DNA from: Lactobacillus hominis DSM 23910 = CRBIP 24.179
GTDB lineage: Bacteria; Bacillota; Bacilli; Lactobacillales; Lactobacillaceae
Assembly: GCF_000296835.1 (NCBI RefSeq)
Contig: NZ_CAKE01000002.1
Coordinates: 62,001-126,000 of the forward strand
Length of the DNA stretch: 64,000 bases
Direction: 5' to 3'
Shown here: positions 51,385 through 62,507 of the stretch, piece by piece
How positions within the stretch are numbered: the first letter of the stretch is position 1
Layout of the letters: the number at the start of each line of letters is the position of its first letter
The notes under the pieces: model-generated
What the model saw: the letters and a program-made list of their open reading frames with translations, nothing else
The model's database searches: none
Told to the model about the DNA's origin: nothing
Position numbers and translations under genes: made by a program

Positions 51385-51404
51385 AAATATTAACGCTTTG
51401 AGAA
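51385..51404. repeat. attR: right 20-bp attachment repeat within the rpsI tail
   Basis: A perfect copy of 40844-40863. It covers the last four codons (FSKR) and stop of rpsI plus five bases beyond, so integration restores an intact S9 reading frame. Confidence 0.88.
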
Positions 51405-51785
51405 TTGTGAAGCTTTGCGGGCTTTCTTCAAACCTGGCTTCTTTCTTTCCTTCATTCTTGGGTCACGAGTTAACATGCCAGCCTTCTTTAATGGGCTACG
51501 GAAATCAGGATCTACTTCAAGTAAAGCACGTGCAATACCTAAACGAATTGCACCAGCTTGACCTGAGAAACCACCACCGTTAACGTTAACTAAGATGTCG
51601 TATTGACCTTCAGTTTCAGTTAATGCTAATGGTTGCTTTAAGTCTTGTACTAAGTTTGGATAAGGAATGTACTTAGTAACATCTTCTTTATTAACAGTAA
51701 TTTTACCGTTACCTGGTACTAAACGTACGCGCGCAACAGAATCCTTGCGGCGACCAGTTCCAGCGTAAGCTGCTTGTTGTGCCAT
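51390..51785 (-). CDS. rpsI: 30S ribosomal protein S9
   Basis: A 131-residue S9 with [19 protein letters not shown] at the N-terminus and the invariant C-terminal [12 protein letters not shown] tail, which reaches the P-site tRNA. Its last codons are the integration target of the mobile element; the frame is unaltered. Its former terminator now lies at 40799. It follows rplM by 14 bases. Confidence 0.98.
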   Translation of the reverse strand: MAQQAAYAGTGRRKDSVARVRLVPGNGKITVNKEDVTKYIPYPNLVQDLKQPLALTETEGQYDILVNVNGGGFSGQAGAIRLGIARALLEVDPDFRSPLKKAGMLTRDPRMKERKKPGLKKARKASQFSKR

Positions 51786-51798
51786 TGATTAAAACCTC

Positions 51799-52242
51799 CT
51801 AGATTAATTCGTTAATGTCTAACTTTTCAGGCTTTTGTGCTGCATGTTCGTGATCTTCACCAGCATAAACATGTAACTTCATGAATTCTTGGTGACCAAG
51901 AGTATTCTTTGGTAACATGCCCTTAACAGACAATTCAACCAATCTTACTGGGTTCTCAGCTAATAATTCACCTGCTGGAGTAGCTCTTAAACCACCACGG
52001 TAATCTGAGTGGTGGTAGTAAATCTTGTCAGTTGCCTTTTTACCAGTCAACTTCAACTTACCAGCATTTACAACAATAACGTTGTCACCAGTATCTACAT
52101 TTGGTGTATATTGAGGTTTATTCTTACCTCTTAAAATTGATGCTACAGCAGTTGATAATCTACCAAGTGCAACATCAGTTGCATCGATAACATACCACTT
52201 ACGCTTAATATCACTAGTTTTTGCTAATGGGGTAGTACGCAA
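51799..52242 (-). CDS. rplM: 50S ribosomal protein L13
   Basis: A 147-residue L13 ([19 protein letters not shown], then GMLPKNTLG). The TTG at 52242 lies eight bases after GGAGG and gives the family's length; the longer frame upstream runs through the leader and was rejected. It forms an operon with rpsI. Confidence 0.96.
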   Translation of the reverse strand: MRTTPLAKTSDIKRKWYVIDATDVALGRLSTAVASILRGKNKPQYTPNVDTGDNVIVVNAGKLKLTGKKATDKIYYHHSDYRGGLRATPAGELLAENPVRLVELSVKGMLPKNTLGHQEFMKLHVYAGEDHEHAAQKPEKLDINELI

Positions 52243-52347
52243 TTTGAATTCCTCCGTTTTCTTGTGTTTGACAAACAATAAGTTTCCGGGGCCTATCGTG
52301 GACAAACATACGTATATTAATTTACGTCGTTTTTGCCCAAATGTCAA
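52243..52347 (-). promoter_or_regulatory. Promoter and L13-type leader of rplM-rpsI
   Basis: A perfect TTGACA (52342-52347, overlapping the truA stop), 17 bases, TAAATT (52319-52324). The 70-base leader contains GTTTGTC/GTTTGTCAAAC-type complementary segments and GGCCCCGGAAAC, resembling the Rfam L13 leader of Firmicutes; exact assignment needs a covariance search. Confidence 0.7.
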
Positions 52348-53129
52348 TGTTTTTTCTTATCTAACCGATATTTTTCAGGAACTTCATCATAAAAAACATG
52401 ATATAAATATAATCCACTTGCAGGTGCCGTAGTTCTTACTTCTTGCCGATCTTTAGCTGCAATAACTCTTTGTAAATCATGAACTGGACGTTTTCCGTTT
52501 CCGATTTCAAGGAGCGCCCCAACCATAATGCGCACCATATTATACAAAAACCCATTTCCGATAAAGTCAAACACGATCTCTTTATCTTCTGGCTTAGACT
52601 CAATATTCACATAATAAATTGTACGTACTTTATCGATTATTTGTCCGCCACTTGCTGCGAAACTTGTAAAATCATGCTCACCTAATAAGTCTTGGGCTGC
52701 AATCTTCATTTTTTCAATTTCTACAGGATAAGGATAGTGCCCTGTGTAAAATCTCTTAAAAGGATCAGTAAAATGGTGCTGATCAACAATATATCTATAC
52801 CACTTACCTTTAGTTGAATATTGGACATGGAAATCTTTATCAACAATTTCACTCTCTGTAAACAAAATATCTCTTGGCATCAGAGAATTAAGTGCCATCA
52901 TCATATTTTTAGCAGGTATTTTACCCGGATAATCAAAGTGAATAACCTGCCCTTTAGCATGCACTCCAGCGTCAGTTCTGCCTGATCCATGCACTACAAC
53001 TCTTTGCCCTTTTGTCATTTTTAGTAGAGCTTTTTCTATCTCACCTTGTACAGTTCGTTGATTAGGTTGAATTTGAAACCCATGAAATAAATGACCATCA
53101 TAAGTCATTTTCATCTTATATCTTGTCAT
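52344..53129 (-). CDS. truA: tRNA pseudouridine synthase A
   Basis: A 261-residue enzyme that modifies U38-40 in tRNA anticodon arms. The catalytic Asp is in [31 protein letters not shown] at the start and [17 protein letters not shown] are family hallmarks. Of two adjacent ATGs the second (53129) was preferred; ribosome-site evidence is weak. It follows ecfT by 10-13 bases. Confidence 0.95.
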   Translation of the reverse strand: MTRYKMKMTYDGHLFHGFQIQPNQRTVQGEIEKALLKMTKGQRVVVHGSGRTDAGVHAKGQVIHFDYPGKIPAKNMMMALNSLMPRDILFTESEIVDKDFHVQYSTKGKWYRYIVDQHHFTDPFKRFYTGHYPYPVEIEKMKIAAQDLLGEHDFTSFAASGGQIIDKVRTIYYVNIESKPEDKEIVFDFIGNGFLYNMVRIMVGALLEIGNGKRPVHDLQRVIAAKDRQEVRTTAPASGLYLYHVFYDEVPEKYRLDKKKH

Positions 53130-53141
53130 CATCGAATAATT

Positions 53142-53939
53142 CTAATGCTTTCTTAAAACTAATAAAAGAGCCGTTAACAGAGTAAAAAAGGCTAAATTAA
53201 TCCAATCATACTTACTCCATGTTAAAACTCGATAGCGACTCCTTTTTTCGCCCTCTCGATAGCCTCTAGATTCCATTGCAACAGCTAAATCAATAGCAAT
53301 TGTCAATGAATTAATAAACAATGGAATTAAAATTGGAATTATTGCTTTCGCTCTTTTAATCAATCCACCATCATTAAAATCTGCTCCACGCGCTCTTTGA
53401 GCGTTCATTATTTTGACAGTTTCATCCATCAAAGTAGGCACAAAACGTAAAGCAATCGACATTACTAAGGCAATTTGTCCGATAGGGACTTTTAAATACT
53501 TTAATGGCGTAAGTATCCATTCCATACCTTCAGAAATTTCCAATGGGGTCGTGGTCAACGTCAATACAGTTGACATTAAAATGATCATTACGAATCGAAT
53601 AAATATATAAATTGAATTTTCAATTCCATAATGACTAATCGTAAAAATCCCCCAATGCCAATAAATTTTCCCTCCAGTAGTGAAAAATAATTGTAAAACT
53701 GAAGTGAAAAGAATTAGCCAAATTAAAGGACGTACACCTTCCCAAAAAGTTTTTATCTTTAACCTCGTAGCAAAGACAGCAGCAAAAGTGAACAAAGTAA
53801 TCATCAGGTAAGTAAACCAATTATTTGCTAGAAATATCAAGAAAATAAAGAAAAAGGCTCCAATGATCTTTCCTCTGGGATCCATTTTATAAACGATCGA
53901 GTTACCAGGAATATAACGTCCAATTATTATCTTACTCAT
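53142..53939 (-). CDS. ecfT: ECF transporter transmembrane protein EcfT
   Basis: A 265-residue membrane subunit of the energy-coupling-factor module. Five or six helices and the two coupling motifs with Ala-Arg-Gly type residues, [10 protein letters not shown] and [11 protein letters not shown], are seen. It links the two ATPases with interchangeable vitamin-binding S components. The ATG at 53939 has GGAGG at five to six bases and overlaps the end of ecfA2. A longer frame was rejected. Confidence 0.95.
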   Translation of the reverse strand: MSKIIIGRYIPGNSIVYKMDPRGKIIGAFFFIFLIFLANNWFTYLMITLFTFAAVFATRLKIKTFWEGVRPLIWLILFTSVLQLFFTTGGKIYWHWGIFTISHYGIENSIYIFIRFVMIILMSTVLTLTTTPLEISEGMEWILTPLKYLKVPIGQIALVMSIALRFVPTLMDETVKIMNAQRARGADFNDGGLIKRAKAIIPILIPLFINSLTIAIDLAVAMESRGYREGEKRSRYRVLTWSKYDWINLAFFTLLTALLLVLRKH

Positions 53940-54792
53940 TATATTCCTCCATTTTTTCACTAATACTTTTTGCAAGCTGCTTAATTGTTAAAGGTATATC
54001 TCGCAAATCAAAGCCATGAGCATTTAACCGATTAGCAAATTTCATTGCATGCGGCTGCCCCAAGTAGTGCTTAGATAACCATTTTGCGTCTTTAAACAAA
54101 TCCTTTGGACTAACATGCCTAATTAATTCAGCATCTTGAAGCACTAAAGCATCATCTGCATAAGTAGCTACATCATCCATTTCATGTGTAATCAAAATCA
54201 CTGTATGTCCTGCTTTTTGATATTCCTTAAAAATATCCATTATTTCTCGACGACCTACTGGATCTAGACCTGCGGCTGGTTCATCTAAACATAAAATTTC
54301 TGGCTCGTATGCTAAAACTCCTGCAATTGCTACACGTCGCATTTGCCCTCCTGATAAATCAAACGGTGATTTATCATAAAGTTCTTCTTGAATTCCTAGC
54401 TTTTTTAACCACTTTTTAGCCTTTTCAGTGGCAGTTTTTCTATTTATTCCAAAATTTAATGGTCCAAACATTACATCTTTAAGTACCGTTTCTGCAAATA
54501 ATTGATTCTCAGAAAATTGGAAAACTATTCCCACTTTTCTTCTTAACTGTTTAAGATTTTTATTTGTAGTTTTACTGTCTATCGAATAACCTTCTATTTT
54601 TATTTCACCTGAAGTTGGTTTTAAAAGCGCATCAAAATGCTGAAGCAAGGTGGATTTACCACTCCCAGTATGGCCAATTACAGCAACAAAATCTCCATCA
54701 TTTAATTCAAAAGTTATATCTTTTAAACCTTGATGTTGGAAAGGAGTTCCCTCACTGTATATGTAATTTACATGTTCGAATTTAATTGACAC
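53932..54792 (-). CDS. ecfA2: ECF transporter ATPase EcfA2
   Basis: A 286-residue ATPase of the ECF module: Walker [10 protein letters not shown], signature [15 protein letters not shown], Walker [13 protein letters not shown] and switch [10 protein letters not shown]. The start is a GTG (54792) with GGAG six bases ahead. It overlaps ecfA1 and ecfT, indicating tight coupling. Confidence 0.95.
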   Translation of the reverse strand: MSIKFEHVNYIYSEGTPFQHQGLKDITFELNDGDFVAVIGHTGSGKSTLLQHFDALLKPTSGEIKIEGYSIDSKTTNKNLKQLRRKVGIVFQFSENQLFAETVLKDVMFGPLNFGINRKTATEKAKKWLKKLGIQEELYDKSPFDLSGGQMRRVAIAGVLAYEPEILCLDEPAAGLDPVGRREIMDIFKEYQKAGHTVILITHEMDDVATYADDALVLQDAELIRHVSPKDLFKDAKWLSKHYLGQPHAMKFANRLNAHGFDLRDIPLTIKQLAKSISEKMEEYNE

Positions 54793-55616
54793 AAATACTC
54801 CACCATCTTTTCTTCATTTGAAACACTATCAGGTATTTTGATACCGTATACTGCTAATTCTTTTTTTAATTCATAAACAAAAGGAAGACCAAGCCCCGCC
54901 TTTTCAATCATGGAAATATTTGAAAATATCTCTTGAGGCGTTCCTTGCGCCACCTTTTTTCCACTGTCAAGCACCAAGATTTGATCAGAATGTAAAGTTT
55001 CTTGAATATTATGAGTAATAGATAACACTGTCATATCATTTTTTTGTTGCAAATCTCTAATTAAGCTTAAAATACTGGTCCTACCTTCAGGATCTAACAT
55101 ACTTGTTGATTCATCCAAAATAATAATTTTAGGTCTAATTGCAATAATACCCGCGATAGCAACTCTTTGCTTTTGTCCGCCTGATAGCATTTGAGGCTCT
55201 GCATTTTTATAATTTTGCATGCCGACGGCTTGCAAAGCTGAATTAACACGTTTTATCATTTCTGTACGCGAAATATTTCTATTTTCTAAACCAAATGCCA
55301 CATCGTCTTGTACATTAGTTCCTACAAATTGATTTTCAGGATTTTGAAACACAATACCAATCATGTCTCTAATTTTCCATAAATTAGTTGAGTTAAGTAT
55401 GAGTCCATCAATAGTAATTTTGCTATTTTTTTCTTCATCTGCTCTTAGCAAGCCATTTAATAAACGCGATAAGGTTGATTTGCCACTACCATTATGGCCA
55501 ATAATCGAGACCCATTCATTTTCTTTAACCGAAAACGAAATATTTTCCAATGCTGGCTGCTTGGCATCTTTGTAAGTATATGTTAGATTTTCAACTTCAA
55601 TTATTTTCTTTTGCAT
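54768..55616 (-). CDS. ecfA1: ECF transporter ATPase EcfA1
   Basis: A 282-residue partner of EcfA2: Walker [10 protein letters not shown], signature [15 protein letters not shown], Walker [13 protein letters not shown] with Glu/Ser arrangement typical of EcfA1. It is the first gene of ecfA1-ecfA2-ecfT-truA, in the fixed position after rplQ. Confidence 0.95.
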   Translation of the reverse strand: MQKKIIEVENLTYTYKDAKQPALENISFSVKENEWVSIIGHNGSGKSTLSRLLNGLLRADEEKNSKITIDGLILNSTNLWKIRDMIGIVFQNPENQFVGTNVQDDVAFGLENRNISRTEMIKRVNSALQAVGMQNYKNAEPQMLSGGQKQRVAIAGIIAIRPKIIILDESTSMLDPEGRTSILSLIRDLQQKNDMTVLSITHNIQETLHSDQILVLDSGKKVAQGTPQEIFSNISMIEKAGLGLPFVYELKKELAVYGIKIPDSVSNEEKMVEYLCQLNSNM

Positions 55617-55667
55617 GACAGAGTTTCTTCTTTCAATATTTATAAATATTGTACTAAAAAAAGAGCA

Positions 55668-55695
55668 AAAAAAAAATCATCCACGAAGAGGGATG
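55668..55695 (-). terminator. Terminator of the spc/alpha ribosomal operon
   Basis: CATCC pairs with GGATG around CTCTTCGT on the minus strand, followed by A and ten T residues. About 100 bases after rplQ. Confidence 0.75.
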
Positions 55696-55797
55696 CATAT
55701 AACATCTAAGCTAGACTGGGCTAAAGCCACCATCATTGCGCTTATTCTCGCTTTCGTGAAAGATTTATAAAATTCAATATTTAAACAAAAATAGTAA

Positions 55798-56181
55798 TTA
55801 AACTAATTCGATAATGACCATTGGTGCAGCATCACCTTTACGAGGATTTGCCATCTTGTACATTCTAGTGTAACCACCATTACGGTCTTTGTAACGAGGT
55901 GCGATATCGCTAAACAATTTTTGTAAAGCAGACTTTACAACAACTGCATCGTTTTCTTCATGAATATCTGCAATTTCGTTACGAACAAAAGCAGCAGCTT
56001 TTCTTCTAGCGCTTAAGTCGCCACGCTTACCAAGAGTAATCATCTTTTCAGTAGTTTTACGTACTTCTTTAGCACGAGTTTCAGTAGTAACAATACGTTC
56101 ATTCATGATTAATTGGGTAGTCAATTCTCTAAGCATAGCTTTTCTATGAGCACTGTCACGACCTAATTTACGGTATGCCAT
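55798..56181 (-). CDS. rplQ: 50S ribosomal protein L17
   Basis: A 127-residue L17: [20 protein letters not shown] is diagnostic. It surrounds the peptide exit region. It is the last gene of the alpha operon, 26 bases after rpoA. Confidence 0.98.
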   Translation of the reverse strand: MAYRKLGRDSAHRKAMLRELTTQLIMNERIVTTETRAKEVRKTTEKMITLGKRGDLSARRKAAAFVRNEIADIHEENDAVVVKSALQKLFSDIAPRYKDRNGGYTRMYKMANPRKGDAAPMVIIELV

Positions 56182-56207
56182 TTTTTTCCCTCCTTATGCT
56201 CTATAAC

Positions 56208-57146
56208 TTAATCTTCTTGACGAAGTGAAAGACCAAGTTCTGCAAGTTTATTCTTTACTTCTTCTAATGATTTACGTCCTAAATTACGTACACGCATCAT
56301 ATCTGCTTCAGACTTATCAGTTAATTCTTGAACGGTATTAATTCCTGCTCTCTTCAAGCAGTTGTATGAACGAACAGAAAGATCTAACTCCTCTATAGTC
56401 ATCTCAAGTTTCTTTTCATTCTTATTGTCTTCTTTTTCTACCATTACATCATCTAACTGAGCATCCATATCAGTAGACATAAATACCTTAAAGTGTTCTT
56501 CAAGGATCTTTGCAGCGAAACTAAGGGCATCATTAGGTGTGATTGAACTGTTGGTCCAAATTTCCAAAGTTAATTTATCATAATCGTCTCTCTTACCTAC
56601 ACGTGCATTTTCAACTTGATAGTTTACTTTTTTAATAGGTGAAAAGAGTGAGTCGACTGGAATTACCCCAATTGGCATTTCGTCAGTCTTATTTTCACTT
56701 GCAGGAACATAGCCACGACCATTTTTAATCGCAACGTTCATATGCAAATGACCACCATCAGCAATAGTACAAATATATTGATCAGGATTTAAGACTTCCA
56801 CATCAGAATCTACTTTCAAATCGGCAGCAGTAACTACAGCTGGTCCAGTTACATCTATTTCTGCAATTTTTTCTTCATCTGAGAGTGACTTTAATTCTAG
56901 TTTCTTCAAATTAAGAATAATTTTAGTGACGTCTTCTCTAACGCCAGGAACTGTAGAAAATTCGTGTAACACACCATCAATTTGAATGTAAGAAAGTGCT
57001 GTTCCTGGAATAGAAGTTAATAAAACACGACGGAGTGAGTTACCTAAAGTAGTCCCAAAACCGCGTTCCAGTGGTTCAACAACAAACTTACCGTAAGATT
57101 CTTCTTGGTCAACAACGGTAACATTTGGTTTTTCAAATTCAATCAT
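56208..57146 (-). CDS. rpoA: RNA polymerase subunit alpha
   Basis: A 312-residue alpha subunit. The N-terminal dimerisation domain has [20 protein letters not shown]; the C-terminal domain [20 protein letters not shown] binds UP elements and activators, connected by an acidic linker (about 225-240). Confidence 0.98.
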   Translation of the reverse strand: MIEFEKPNVTVVDQEESYGKFVVEPLERGFGTTLGNSLRRVLLTSIPGTALSYIQIDGVLHEFSTVPGVREDVTKIILNLKKLELKSLSDEEKIAEIDVTGPAVVTAADLKVDSDVEVLNPDQYICTIADGGHLHMNVAIKNGRGYVPASENKTDEMPIGVIPVDSLFSPIKKVNYQVENARVGKRDDYDKLTLEIWTNSSITPNDALSFAAKILEEHFKVFMSTDMDAQLDDVMVEKEDNKNEKKLEMTIEELDLSVRSYNCLKRAGINTVQELTDKSEADMMRVRNLGRKSLEEVKNKLAELGLSLRQED

Positions 57147-57191
57147 TACTGGGCCCCTTTCAAAACGTAATGTCCTGCATGCAGGAATAAA

Positions 57192-57581
57192 CTAGACACG
57201 ACGACGTTTTGGTGGTCTGGAACCGTTGTGCGGAACTGGAGTAACGTCACGAATAGCAGTTATTTCAAGACCAGTAGCTTGAAGTGCTCTAATAGCAGCT
57301 TCACGACCTGCACCTGGTCCCTTAACTGAAACTTCAACATGCTTCATGCCTTGATCCATTGCAGCTTTTGCAGCAGCTTCTGCTGACATTTGTGCGGCAA
57401 ATGGGGTAGACTTACGACTACCTTTAAAGCCCAAAGCACCAGCGGATGACCAAGCAACTGCGTTACCTTGTACATCAGTAATCATGACTAAGGTATTATT
57501 GAACGTAGAATGAATATGTGCTACGCCGCTTTCGACATGCTTCTTTACACGGCGCTTACGTGCTGTTTTCTTTGCAGCCAT
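57192..57581 (-). CDS. rpsK: 30S ribosomal protein S11
   Basis: A 129-residue S11 with [18 protein letters not shown] and the C-terminal [19 protein letters not shown]. Located on the platform of the 30S subunit. CTCC-rich ribosome site (AGGAGGTTAA) precedes the ATG. Confidence 0.98.
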   Translation of the reverse strand: MAAKKTARKRRVKKHVESGVAHIHSTFNNTLVMITDVQGNAVAWSSAGALGFKGSRKSTPFAAQMSAEAAAKAAMDQGMKHVEVSVKGPGAGREAAIRALQATGLEITAIRDVTPVPHNGSRPPKRRRV

Positions 57582-57598
57582 TAACTTAACCTCCTATT

Positions 57599-57946
57599 TT
57601 ACTTTTTCTTTGAACCTTTACGAGTTCTTGCATTGTTTTTGGTATTTTGTCCACGGACTGGTAATCCACGACGGTGACGCATACCACGGTATGAACCGAT
57701 TTCAACTAAACGCTTGATGTTAAGGCTAACTTCACGACGTAAGTCACCTTCAACACGATACTTATCAACTTCGCTACGAAGTTTTTCTTGATCTTCTGGA
57801 GTTAAGTCATTAGTCCGTACGTCTTCTGATACACCAGCATCTTTACAGATCTTCTTTGCAGTTGGTTCACCAATACCATAAATGTAAGTTAAAGCTACAA
57901 CAACTCTCTTATCTCTTGGTAAGTCAACACCAGCAATACGTGCCAT
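57599..57946 (-). CDS. rpsM: 30S ribosomal protein S13
   Basis: A 115-residue S13, [19 protein letters not shown] to the [17 protein letters not shown] tail. The ATG at 57946 follows GGAGGTGCAATTA; an earlier in-frame start overlaps the site. Confidence 0.97.
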   Translation of the reverse strand: MARIAGVDLPRDKRVVVALTYIYGIGEPTAKKICKDAGVSEDVRTNDLTPEDQEKLRSEVDKYRVEGDLRREVSLNIKRLVEIGSYRGMRHRRGLPVRGQNTKNNARTRKGSKKK

Positions 57947-57977
57947 TAATTGCACCTCCTATTTTTAACTAATTTTA

Positions 57978-58094
57978 TTAACCTTGACGTTGTTTGTGTT
58001 TAGGGTTTGCAGAGCAAATTACCATAACACGACCATGTCTTTTGATAATCTTACAATGTTCACACATTGGTTTAACAGATGGTCTAACTTTCAT
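57978..58094 (-). CDS. rpmJ: 50S ribosomal protein L36
   Basis: A 38-residue L36: [20 protein letters not shown] and [10 protein letters not shown]. The zinc ligands Cys11, Cys14, Cys27 and His33 are present, so this is the zinc-binding form. CGGAGG precedes the ATG. It lies between infA and rpsM. Confidence 0.96.
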
Positions 58095-58108
58095 CTTTGC
58101 CTCCGTAA

Positions 58109-58330
58109 TTACTTAATAAAACGATACGTAATCCTACCCTTAGTCAAATCATATGGAGACAACTCTACTGTTACTCTATCTCCTGGCAAGATACGAATGT
58201 AGTGCATTCTAATCTTTCCAGAAACATGAGCTAAAATTGTAGCTCCATTTTCTAATTCGACTTTAAACATAGCATTAGGTAAAGTATCAACTACCTTACC
58301 TTCTACTTCAATGACATCTTCTTTTGCCAA
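58109..58330 (-). CDS. infA: Translation initiation factor IF-1
   Basis: A 73-residue OB-fold factor that blocks the A site during initiation ([20 protein letters not shown]). It starts with TTG (58330), seven bases after GGAGGA. It follows adk by about 70 bases. Confidence 0.97.
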
Positions 58331-58403
58331 AATAGTTCCTCCAATGAGAAATAAGTCACACTTAGGAATTATAACACGGACTGATAAAAATACAATTCTT
58401 AAA

Positions 58404-59057
58404 TTAGTCTTTACTTAAAATCTTATCAACATCAGCAAAAACTTGTTCAGGAGATTGCTCTCCATTTACTACTGAAAGAATACCTTTCTTTTCGTAATAA
58501 TCACGAAGAGGGGCATTCATCTTTTTGTTGACCTCTAATCTATTTTTAACAACTTCAGGCTTGTCATCTTCACGTTGGAAGAAGTCATGTCCTCCACAAC
58601 GATCACATGTGCCTTCAACCTTAGTTGGATTAGAAATTTTGTTGTAAGTTGCTCCACAATCTTTACAAATGTATCTTGCTGATAAACGCTTGATCAAAAC
58701 GTCTTCATCAACATCGATAGCAATAACATTAGTTAAAGGTTTATCTAAACGTTTAGTAATACCATCTAATAATTCCGCTTGAACCGTCGTTCTTGGAAAT
58801 CCATCTAAAATAAAACCTTTATCAGTATCAGATTGTTTCAATCTTTCTTCAACTAATTTAGCTGTAACTTCGTCCGGAACTAAATTTCCCTGATCAATAT
58901 AGCTCTTAGCTTCCAAGCCAACAGGAGTTTTGTTAGCCATTGCTTCTCTAAACATATCCCCTGTCGAAATGTGCGCAATTTTATATTTATCAACAATACG
59001 TTCTGAAACAGTCCCCTTACCTGCACCGGGTAAACCTAAAAGAATTAAATTAATCAT
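58404..59057 (-). CDS. adk: Adenylate kinase
   Basis: A 217-residue long-form kinase: P-loop [18 protein letters not shown], and a zinc-type LID with four Cys ([10 protein letters not shown] and [10 protein letters not shown]). Converts AMP and ATP to two ADP. It lies between secY and infA as in most bacteria. Confidence 0.98.
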   Translation of the reverse strand: MINLILLGLPGAGKGTVSERIVDKYKIAHISTGDMFREAMANKTPVGLEAKSYIDQGNLVPDEVTAKLVEERLKQSDTDKGFILDGFPRTTVQAELLDGITKRLDKPLTNVIAIDVDEDVLIKRLSARYICKDCGATYNKISNPTKVEGTCDRCGGHDFFQREDDKPEVVKNRLEVNKKMNAPLRDYYEKKGILSVVNGEQSPEQVFADVDKILSKD

Positions 59058-59065
59058 TTCTATTC

Positions 59066-60361
59066 CTATCTAATAAAACCAACATATTCACGTTTCATAA
59101 GTAGTCCATCAACTTGGCGAGCTAATTCAAGGACAACACCGATAACGATTAGCAAACTCGTTCCTCCAAGTCCAATTGAACTTGGTAAGCCCCAAAGATT
59201 TGTAGCTAATTGAGGAAGCAATGCAACTAGTCCAAGAAATACAGCACCAACTGTTGATAATCTAATCAATATCTTTGATACATATTGTTGTGTATCTTTA
59301 CCTGGCCAAACGCTAGGAATATATGCTCCTTGCTTTTGTAAGTTTTCAGCCAATTTTTCAGGGTTAACTTGAACAAAGGCATAAAAGAAAGTAAAGAGAA
59401 TAATTAAAAGAGTATATATTAAAGCACCCGGAGTGGTTTGTAAACTGAATATTTCACTACAGATCTTAAACCATTGTTCATCTCCATGCGTTCTTTGAAA
59501 AGCCATCAAAATAGTTGCAGGAGTAATAATGAAGGAACTGGCAAAGATAACTGGAATAACTCCAGAAACATTTACTTTAAGTGGTAGGAAACTTTCGGAG
59601 CCACTTGTTACTGCTCTACGAGTATATTGAATTGGAACTCGGAGATCAGCTTGTTGAAACCATGTAACAAACTGAGTTACCACTAATATGGCAATAATGA
59701 TCCCAATGAAGAACAATATACCTTGCCAACGGTCGCTAGCATTATTGTTGGTAATGAAATCTTTATATAATTGATAAAGACCATTTGGTAATCTTGCAAT
59801 AATACCTGCAAAAATCAGAACAGATACTCCGTTACCTAATCCTTTATCAGTTATTTCATCACCCAACCAGGTTAAAAGCATCGTACCCGCTGTCATGATT
59901 ATTGCAATTTCAACATAAGTTTGAGGTGTTTGATTCTTAACTAACCCCATTTGTGTTAAAACATTAAATCCAAGCGTAATACCAATACTTTGAACAAATG
60001 CTACAACCAAAGCTAGATATCTTGTAACTTGGTTAGTCTTTCGACGACCAACTTCACCTTGTTTGCCCCATTCAACTAATTTAGGCACAATATCCATCTG
60101 CAACAATTGAATAACAATTTGAGCAGTAATATATGGTGATACACCAAGCGAGAAGATTGAATAGTTATCCAATCCACCACCACTGACAGTATCTAGCATT
60201 GGCACTAAACCAGTTTGAGCAACTTTAGTTATAGCTTTTGCATTAACACCAGGAACAGTAATATTAGCGCCTATGCGATAAAGCAGAAGGATAAATAAAG
60301 TAAAAAATATTTTATTTCTTATTTCTTTATCCTTAAAGGCGTTCTTCAAGGTTGAGAACAT
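59066..60361 (-). CDS. secY: Preprotein translocase subunit SecY
   Basis: A 431-residue channel protein with ten membrane helices, plug region and conserved [14 protein letters not shown] start, [14 protein letters not shown] and [18 protein letters not shown] loop. It overlaps rplO by one base. Confidence 0.98.
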   Translation of the reverse strand: MFSTLKNAFKDKEIRNKIFFTLFILLLYRIGANITVPGVNAKAITKVAQTGLVPMLDTVSGGGLDNYSIFSLGVSPYITAQIVIQLLQMDIVPKLVEWGKQGEVGRRKTNQVTRYLALVVAFVQSIGITLGFNVLTQMGLVKNQTPQTYVEIAIIMTAGTMLLTWLGDEITDKGLGNGVSVLIFAGIIARLPNGLYQLYKDFITNNNASDRWQGILFFIGIIIAILVVTQFVTWFQQADLRVPIQYTRRAVTSGSESFLPLKVNVSGVIPVIFASSFIITPATILMAFQRTHGDEQWFKICSEIFSLQTTPGALIYTLLIILFTFFYAFVQVNPEKLAENLQKQGAYIPSVWPGKDTQQYVSKILIRLSTVGAVFLGLVALLPQLATNLWGLPSSIGLGGTSLLIVIGVVLELARQVDGLLMKREYVGFIR

Positions 60362-60801
60362 TAAATCACCTCAATAGTTCCACCAGCAGCTTCAACTGCT
60401 TTTTTAGCAGCTTCTGAAGCCTTGTTAACCTTTACAGTCAACTTAGACTTCAATTCGCCGTTAGCTAACAATTTAACTCCTGAAAGTTCTTTCTTAACTA
60501 AACCTGCGTTTTTCAAAGTTTCAACAGTTACTTCACTGCCGTCTTCAAATCTATTCAAGTCTTCTACGTTTACAACTGCGTATTCTTTACGGTTAATATT
60601 ATTGAAACCACGCTTAGGCATTCTTCTGAATAAAGGCATTTGACCACCTTCAAAACCTAAACGAGTTTTACCACCAGTACGAGCTAATTGACCTTTTTGA
60701 CCACGACCAGCAGTTTTTCCGTAACCACTTGAAGTACCACGTCCAACACGTTTTCTATTACGACGAGAACCTGTAGCAGGCTTTAATTCATTAAGCTTCA
60801 T
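60361..60801 (-). CDS. rplO: 50S ribosomal protein L15
   Basis: A 146-residue L15: [20 protein letters not shown] and the Gly/Lys-rich [13 protein letters not shown] segment. Needed for late 50S assembly. Confidence 0.98.
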   Translation of the reverse strand: MKLNELKPATGSRRNRKRVGRGTSSGYGKTAGRGQKGQLARTGGKTRLGFEGGQMPLFRRMPKRGFNNINRKEYAVVNVEDLNRFEDGSEVTVETLKNAGLVKKELSGVKLLANGELKSKLTVKVNKASEAAKKAVEAAGGTIEVI

Positions 60802-60825
60802 TTATTGGCACCTCCTTGTATCCTT

Positions 60826-61011
60826 TTAATCCTTAACTTCTTCTACTGAAATTAAGTGTGCAATCTTCAATAAAGCGCCACGAGTGGCAGCGTTGTCAGG
60901 AAGAACAACAGTGCTATTGATCTTACCAAGGCCAAGACCTTTAACAATCTTTCTTTGCTTTGGTAGACGGTGAGCAGCGCTCTTAATTAAGGTAACTTTT
61001 AAATTAGTCAT
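60826..61011 (-). CDS. rpmD: 50S ribosomal protein L30
   Basis: A 61-residue L30 ([34 protein letters not shown]). Located between rpsE and rplO in the spc operon. Confidence 0.97.
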   Translation of the reverse strand: MTNLKVTLIKSAAHRLPKQRKIVKGLGLGKINSTVVLPDNAATRGALLKIAHLISVEEVKD

Positions 61012-61023
61012 TTATATATCTCC

Positions 61024-61548
61024 TTAATCTTCTAAGCTCTTTGCCGATTCACGAAGTTTCAAAACATCTTCACGAGTCTTCAATTTCTTCAAACCGTCCA
61101 TAGTAGCACGGATAACATTAATAGGAGTGTTTGATCCTAATGATTTAGAGGTAACATCTGAGATACCTGCCAAATCCATAATGATACGTACAGCACCACC
61201 AGCTGCAACCCCAGAACCAGCTTCAGCTGGCTTCAACATAATGTTACCAGAACCATAGTGACCAGTAACTTCATGAGGAATGGTAGTTCCAACAGTTGGA
61301 ACTTTAATCATTCTCTTTTTACCAGCTTCAACTGCTTTGCGGATAGCTTCTGGGACTTCTTGAGCTTTACCAGTACCAAAGCCTACATGACCTTTTCTGT
61401 CGCCGACAATAACAACTGCTGCAAATCTCATGCGACGGCCACCTTTAACAACTTTGGTGATCCGGTTAATTGCGACTAATTGATCTTCGATATCGTCCTT
61501 TTTACGATCTTTGCGAGAATCTCTACGAGAATCGTTGCGGTTTGCCAT
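61024..61548 (-). CDS. rpsE: 30S ribosomal protein S5
   Basis: A 174-residue S5 with a charged N-terminal tail ([16 protein letters not shown]), then [18 protein letters not shown] and [17 protein letters not shown]. Functions in mRNA entry and accuracy. Confidence 0.98.
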   Translation of the reverse strand: MANRNDSRRDSRKDRKKDDIEDQLVAINRITKVVKGGRRMRFAAVVIVGDRKGHVGFGTGKAQEVPEAIRKAVEAGKKRMIKVPTVGTTIPHEVTGHYGSGNIMLKPAEAGSGVAAGGAVRIIMDLAGISDVTSKSLGSNTPINVIRATMDGLKKLKTREDVLKLRESAKSLED

Positions 61549-61565
61549 TAGTTAATTCTCCTTTC

Positions 61566-61925
61566 CTAGAATTCTAATCCGTTTTCACGTGCTGCATCAG
61601 CAAGAGCTTGTACGCGACCATGGTATAAGTAACCACTTCTGTCAAATACAACAGCCTTGATATTCTTCTTAGTTGCAGCTTCAGCTAAAGCTTTACCTAC
61701 TGCAGCAGCTTGGTCCATCTTTGAACCTTCTGCTGAAATAGCTTTATCATTTGTTGAGGCACTTGCAAGCGTTACACCCTCTACATCATCAATTAATTGA
61801 GCGTAGATGTTTTTGTTAGAACGGAAAATACTTAAGCGTGGGCGCTCAGCAGTACCAGAAATCTTACCACGAATACGTTTATGACGCTTTAAGCGTAATT
61901 TGTTTTTATCTGGTTTAGAAATCAC
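61566..61925 (-). CDS. rplR: 50S ribosomal protein L18
   Basis: A 119-residue L18 that binds 5S rRNA ([40 protein letters not shown]). The start is GTG at 61925, after GAGGTG. Confidence 0.97.
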   Translation of the reverse strand: MISKPDKNKLRLKRHKRIRGKISGTAERPRLSIFRSNKNIYAQLIDDVEGVTLASASTNDKAISAEGSKMDQAAAVGKALAEAATKKNIKAVVFDRSGYLYHGRVQALADAARENGLEF

Positions 61926-61952
61926 AATTTCACCTCAAAAATATTCTATTTA

Positions 61953-62483
61953 TTATTTACCAGTCTTACCTTCCTTACGACGAACGTATTCATCTTCATA
62001 ACGAATACCTTTGCCCTTGTAAGGTTCTGGTGGACGGACATCACGAATTTCTGCCGCAAATTGACCAACAACTTGCTTAGAAATTCCTTCAATTTCAATT
62101 GAAGTTGCAGAAGGAGTTTTAACAGTAATACCTTCTGGAGCTTCAAATTCTACAGGATGTGAGTAACCAACGTTCAAAGTTAACTTCTTACCTTGAGCTA
62201 CTGCACGATATCCAACACCGATTAAAGTTAATTTCTTAACATATCCATCGGTTACACCTTCAATCATTGAAGCTAAGTTTGCTCTTTCAGTACCGTGAAG
62301 AGCTTTATCTGCTTCACTTGAACGAGAAAAATGAATTTCACCATCTTTTTGTTCGAAGGTAATACGTGGATCAAAATATCTAGTAAGTTCACCCTTTGGT
62401 CCCTTTACAGTAATATCATCACCATTTTTGGTAACAGTGACTGTATCAGGAACTTCGATGACCTTTAAACCAATTCGGCTCAT
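61953..62483 (-). CDS. rplF: 50S ribosomal protein L6
   Basis: A 176-residue L6 ([40 protein letters not shown]). Lies near the factor-binding site. Confidence 0.98.
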   Translation of the reverse strand: MSRIGLKVIEVPDTVTVTKNGDDITVKGPKGELTRYFDPRITFEQKDGEIHFSRSSEADKALHGTERANLASMIEGVTDGYVKKLTLIGVGYRAVAQGKKLTLNVGYSHPVEFEAPEGITVKTPSATSIEIEGISKQVVGQFAAEIRDVRPPEPYKGKGIRYEDEYVRRKEGKTGK

Positions 62484-62507
62484 TTATTGTTCTCCTTTCT
62501 GTCAAAA

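Larger units (their letters stand above)
40844..51404. mobile_element. Integrative mobilizable element in the 3' end of rpsI, carrying a Type ISP restriction system
   Basis: A block of about 10.5 kb bounded by a 20-bp perfect repeat, one copy of which is the rpsI tail. It encodes a tyrosine integrase next to the right end, an excisionase-like protein, a HUH-SF3 Rep, an FtsK/TcpA-type ATPase and small accessory proteins, all rightward, and leftward a large restriction-modification enzyme with an upstream unknown gene. No phage structural, lysis or conjugative pore genes are present, so it is probably mobilised by another element. Genes flanking it (rplM-rpsI, NmrA-like) are native. Confidence 0.85.

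Noticed and set aside
40844-51404. The element as a prophage or phage satellite.
   Set aside because: No terminase, capsid, tail, lysis or phage repressor genes; the FtsK-type ATPase and HUH-SF3 Rep suit a mobilizable element better.
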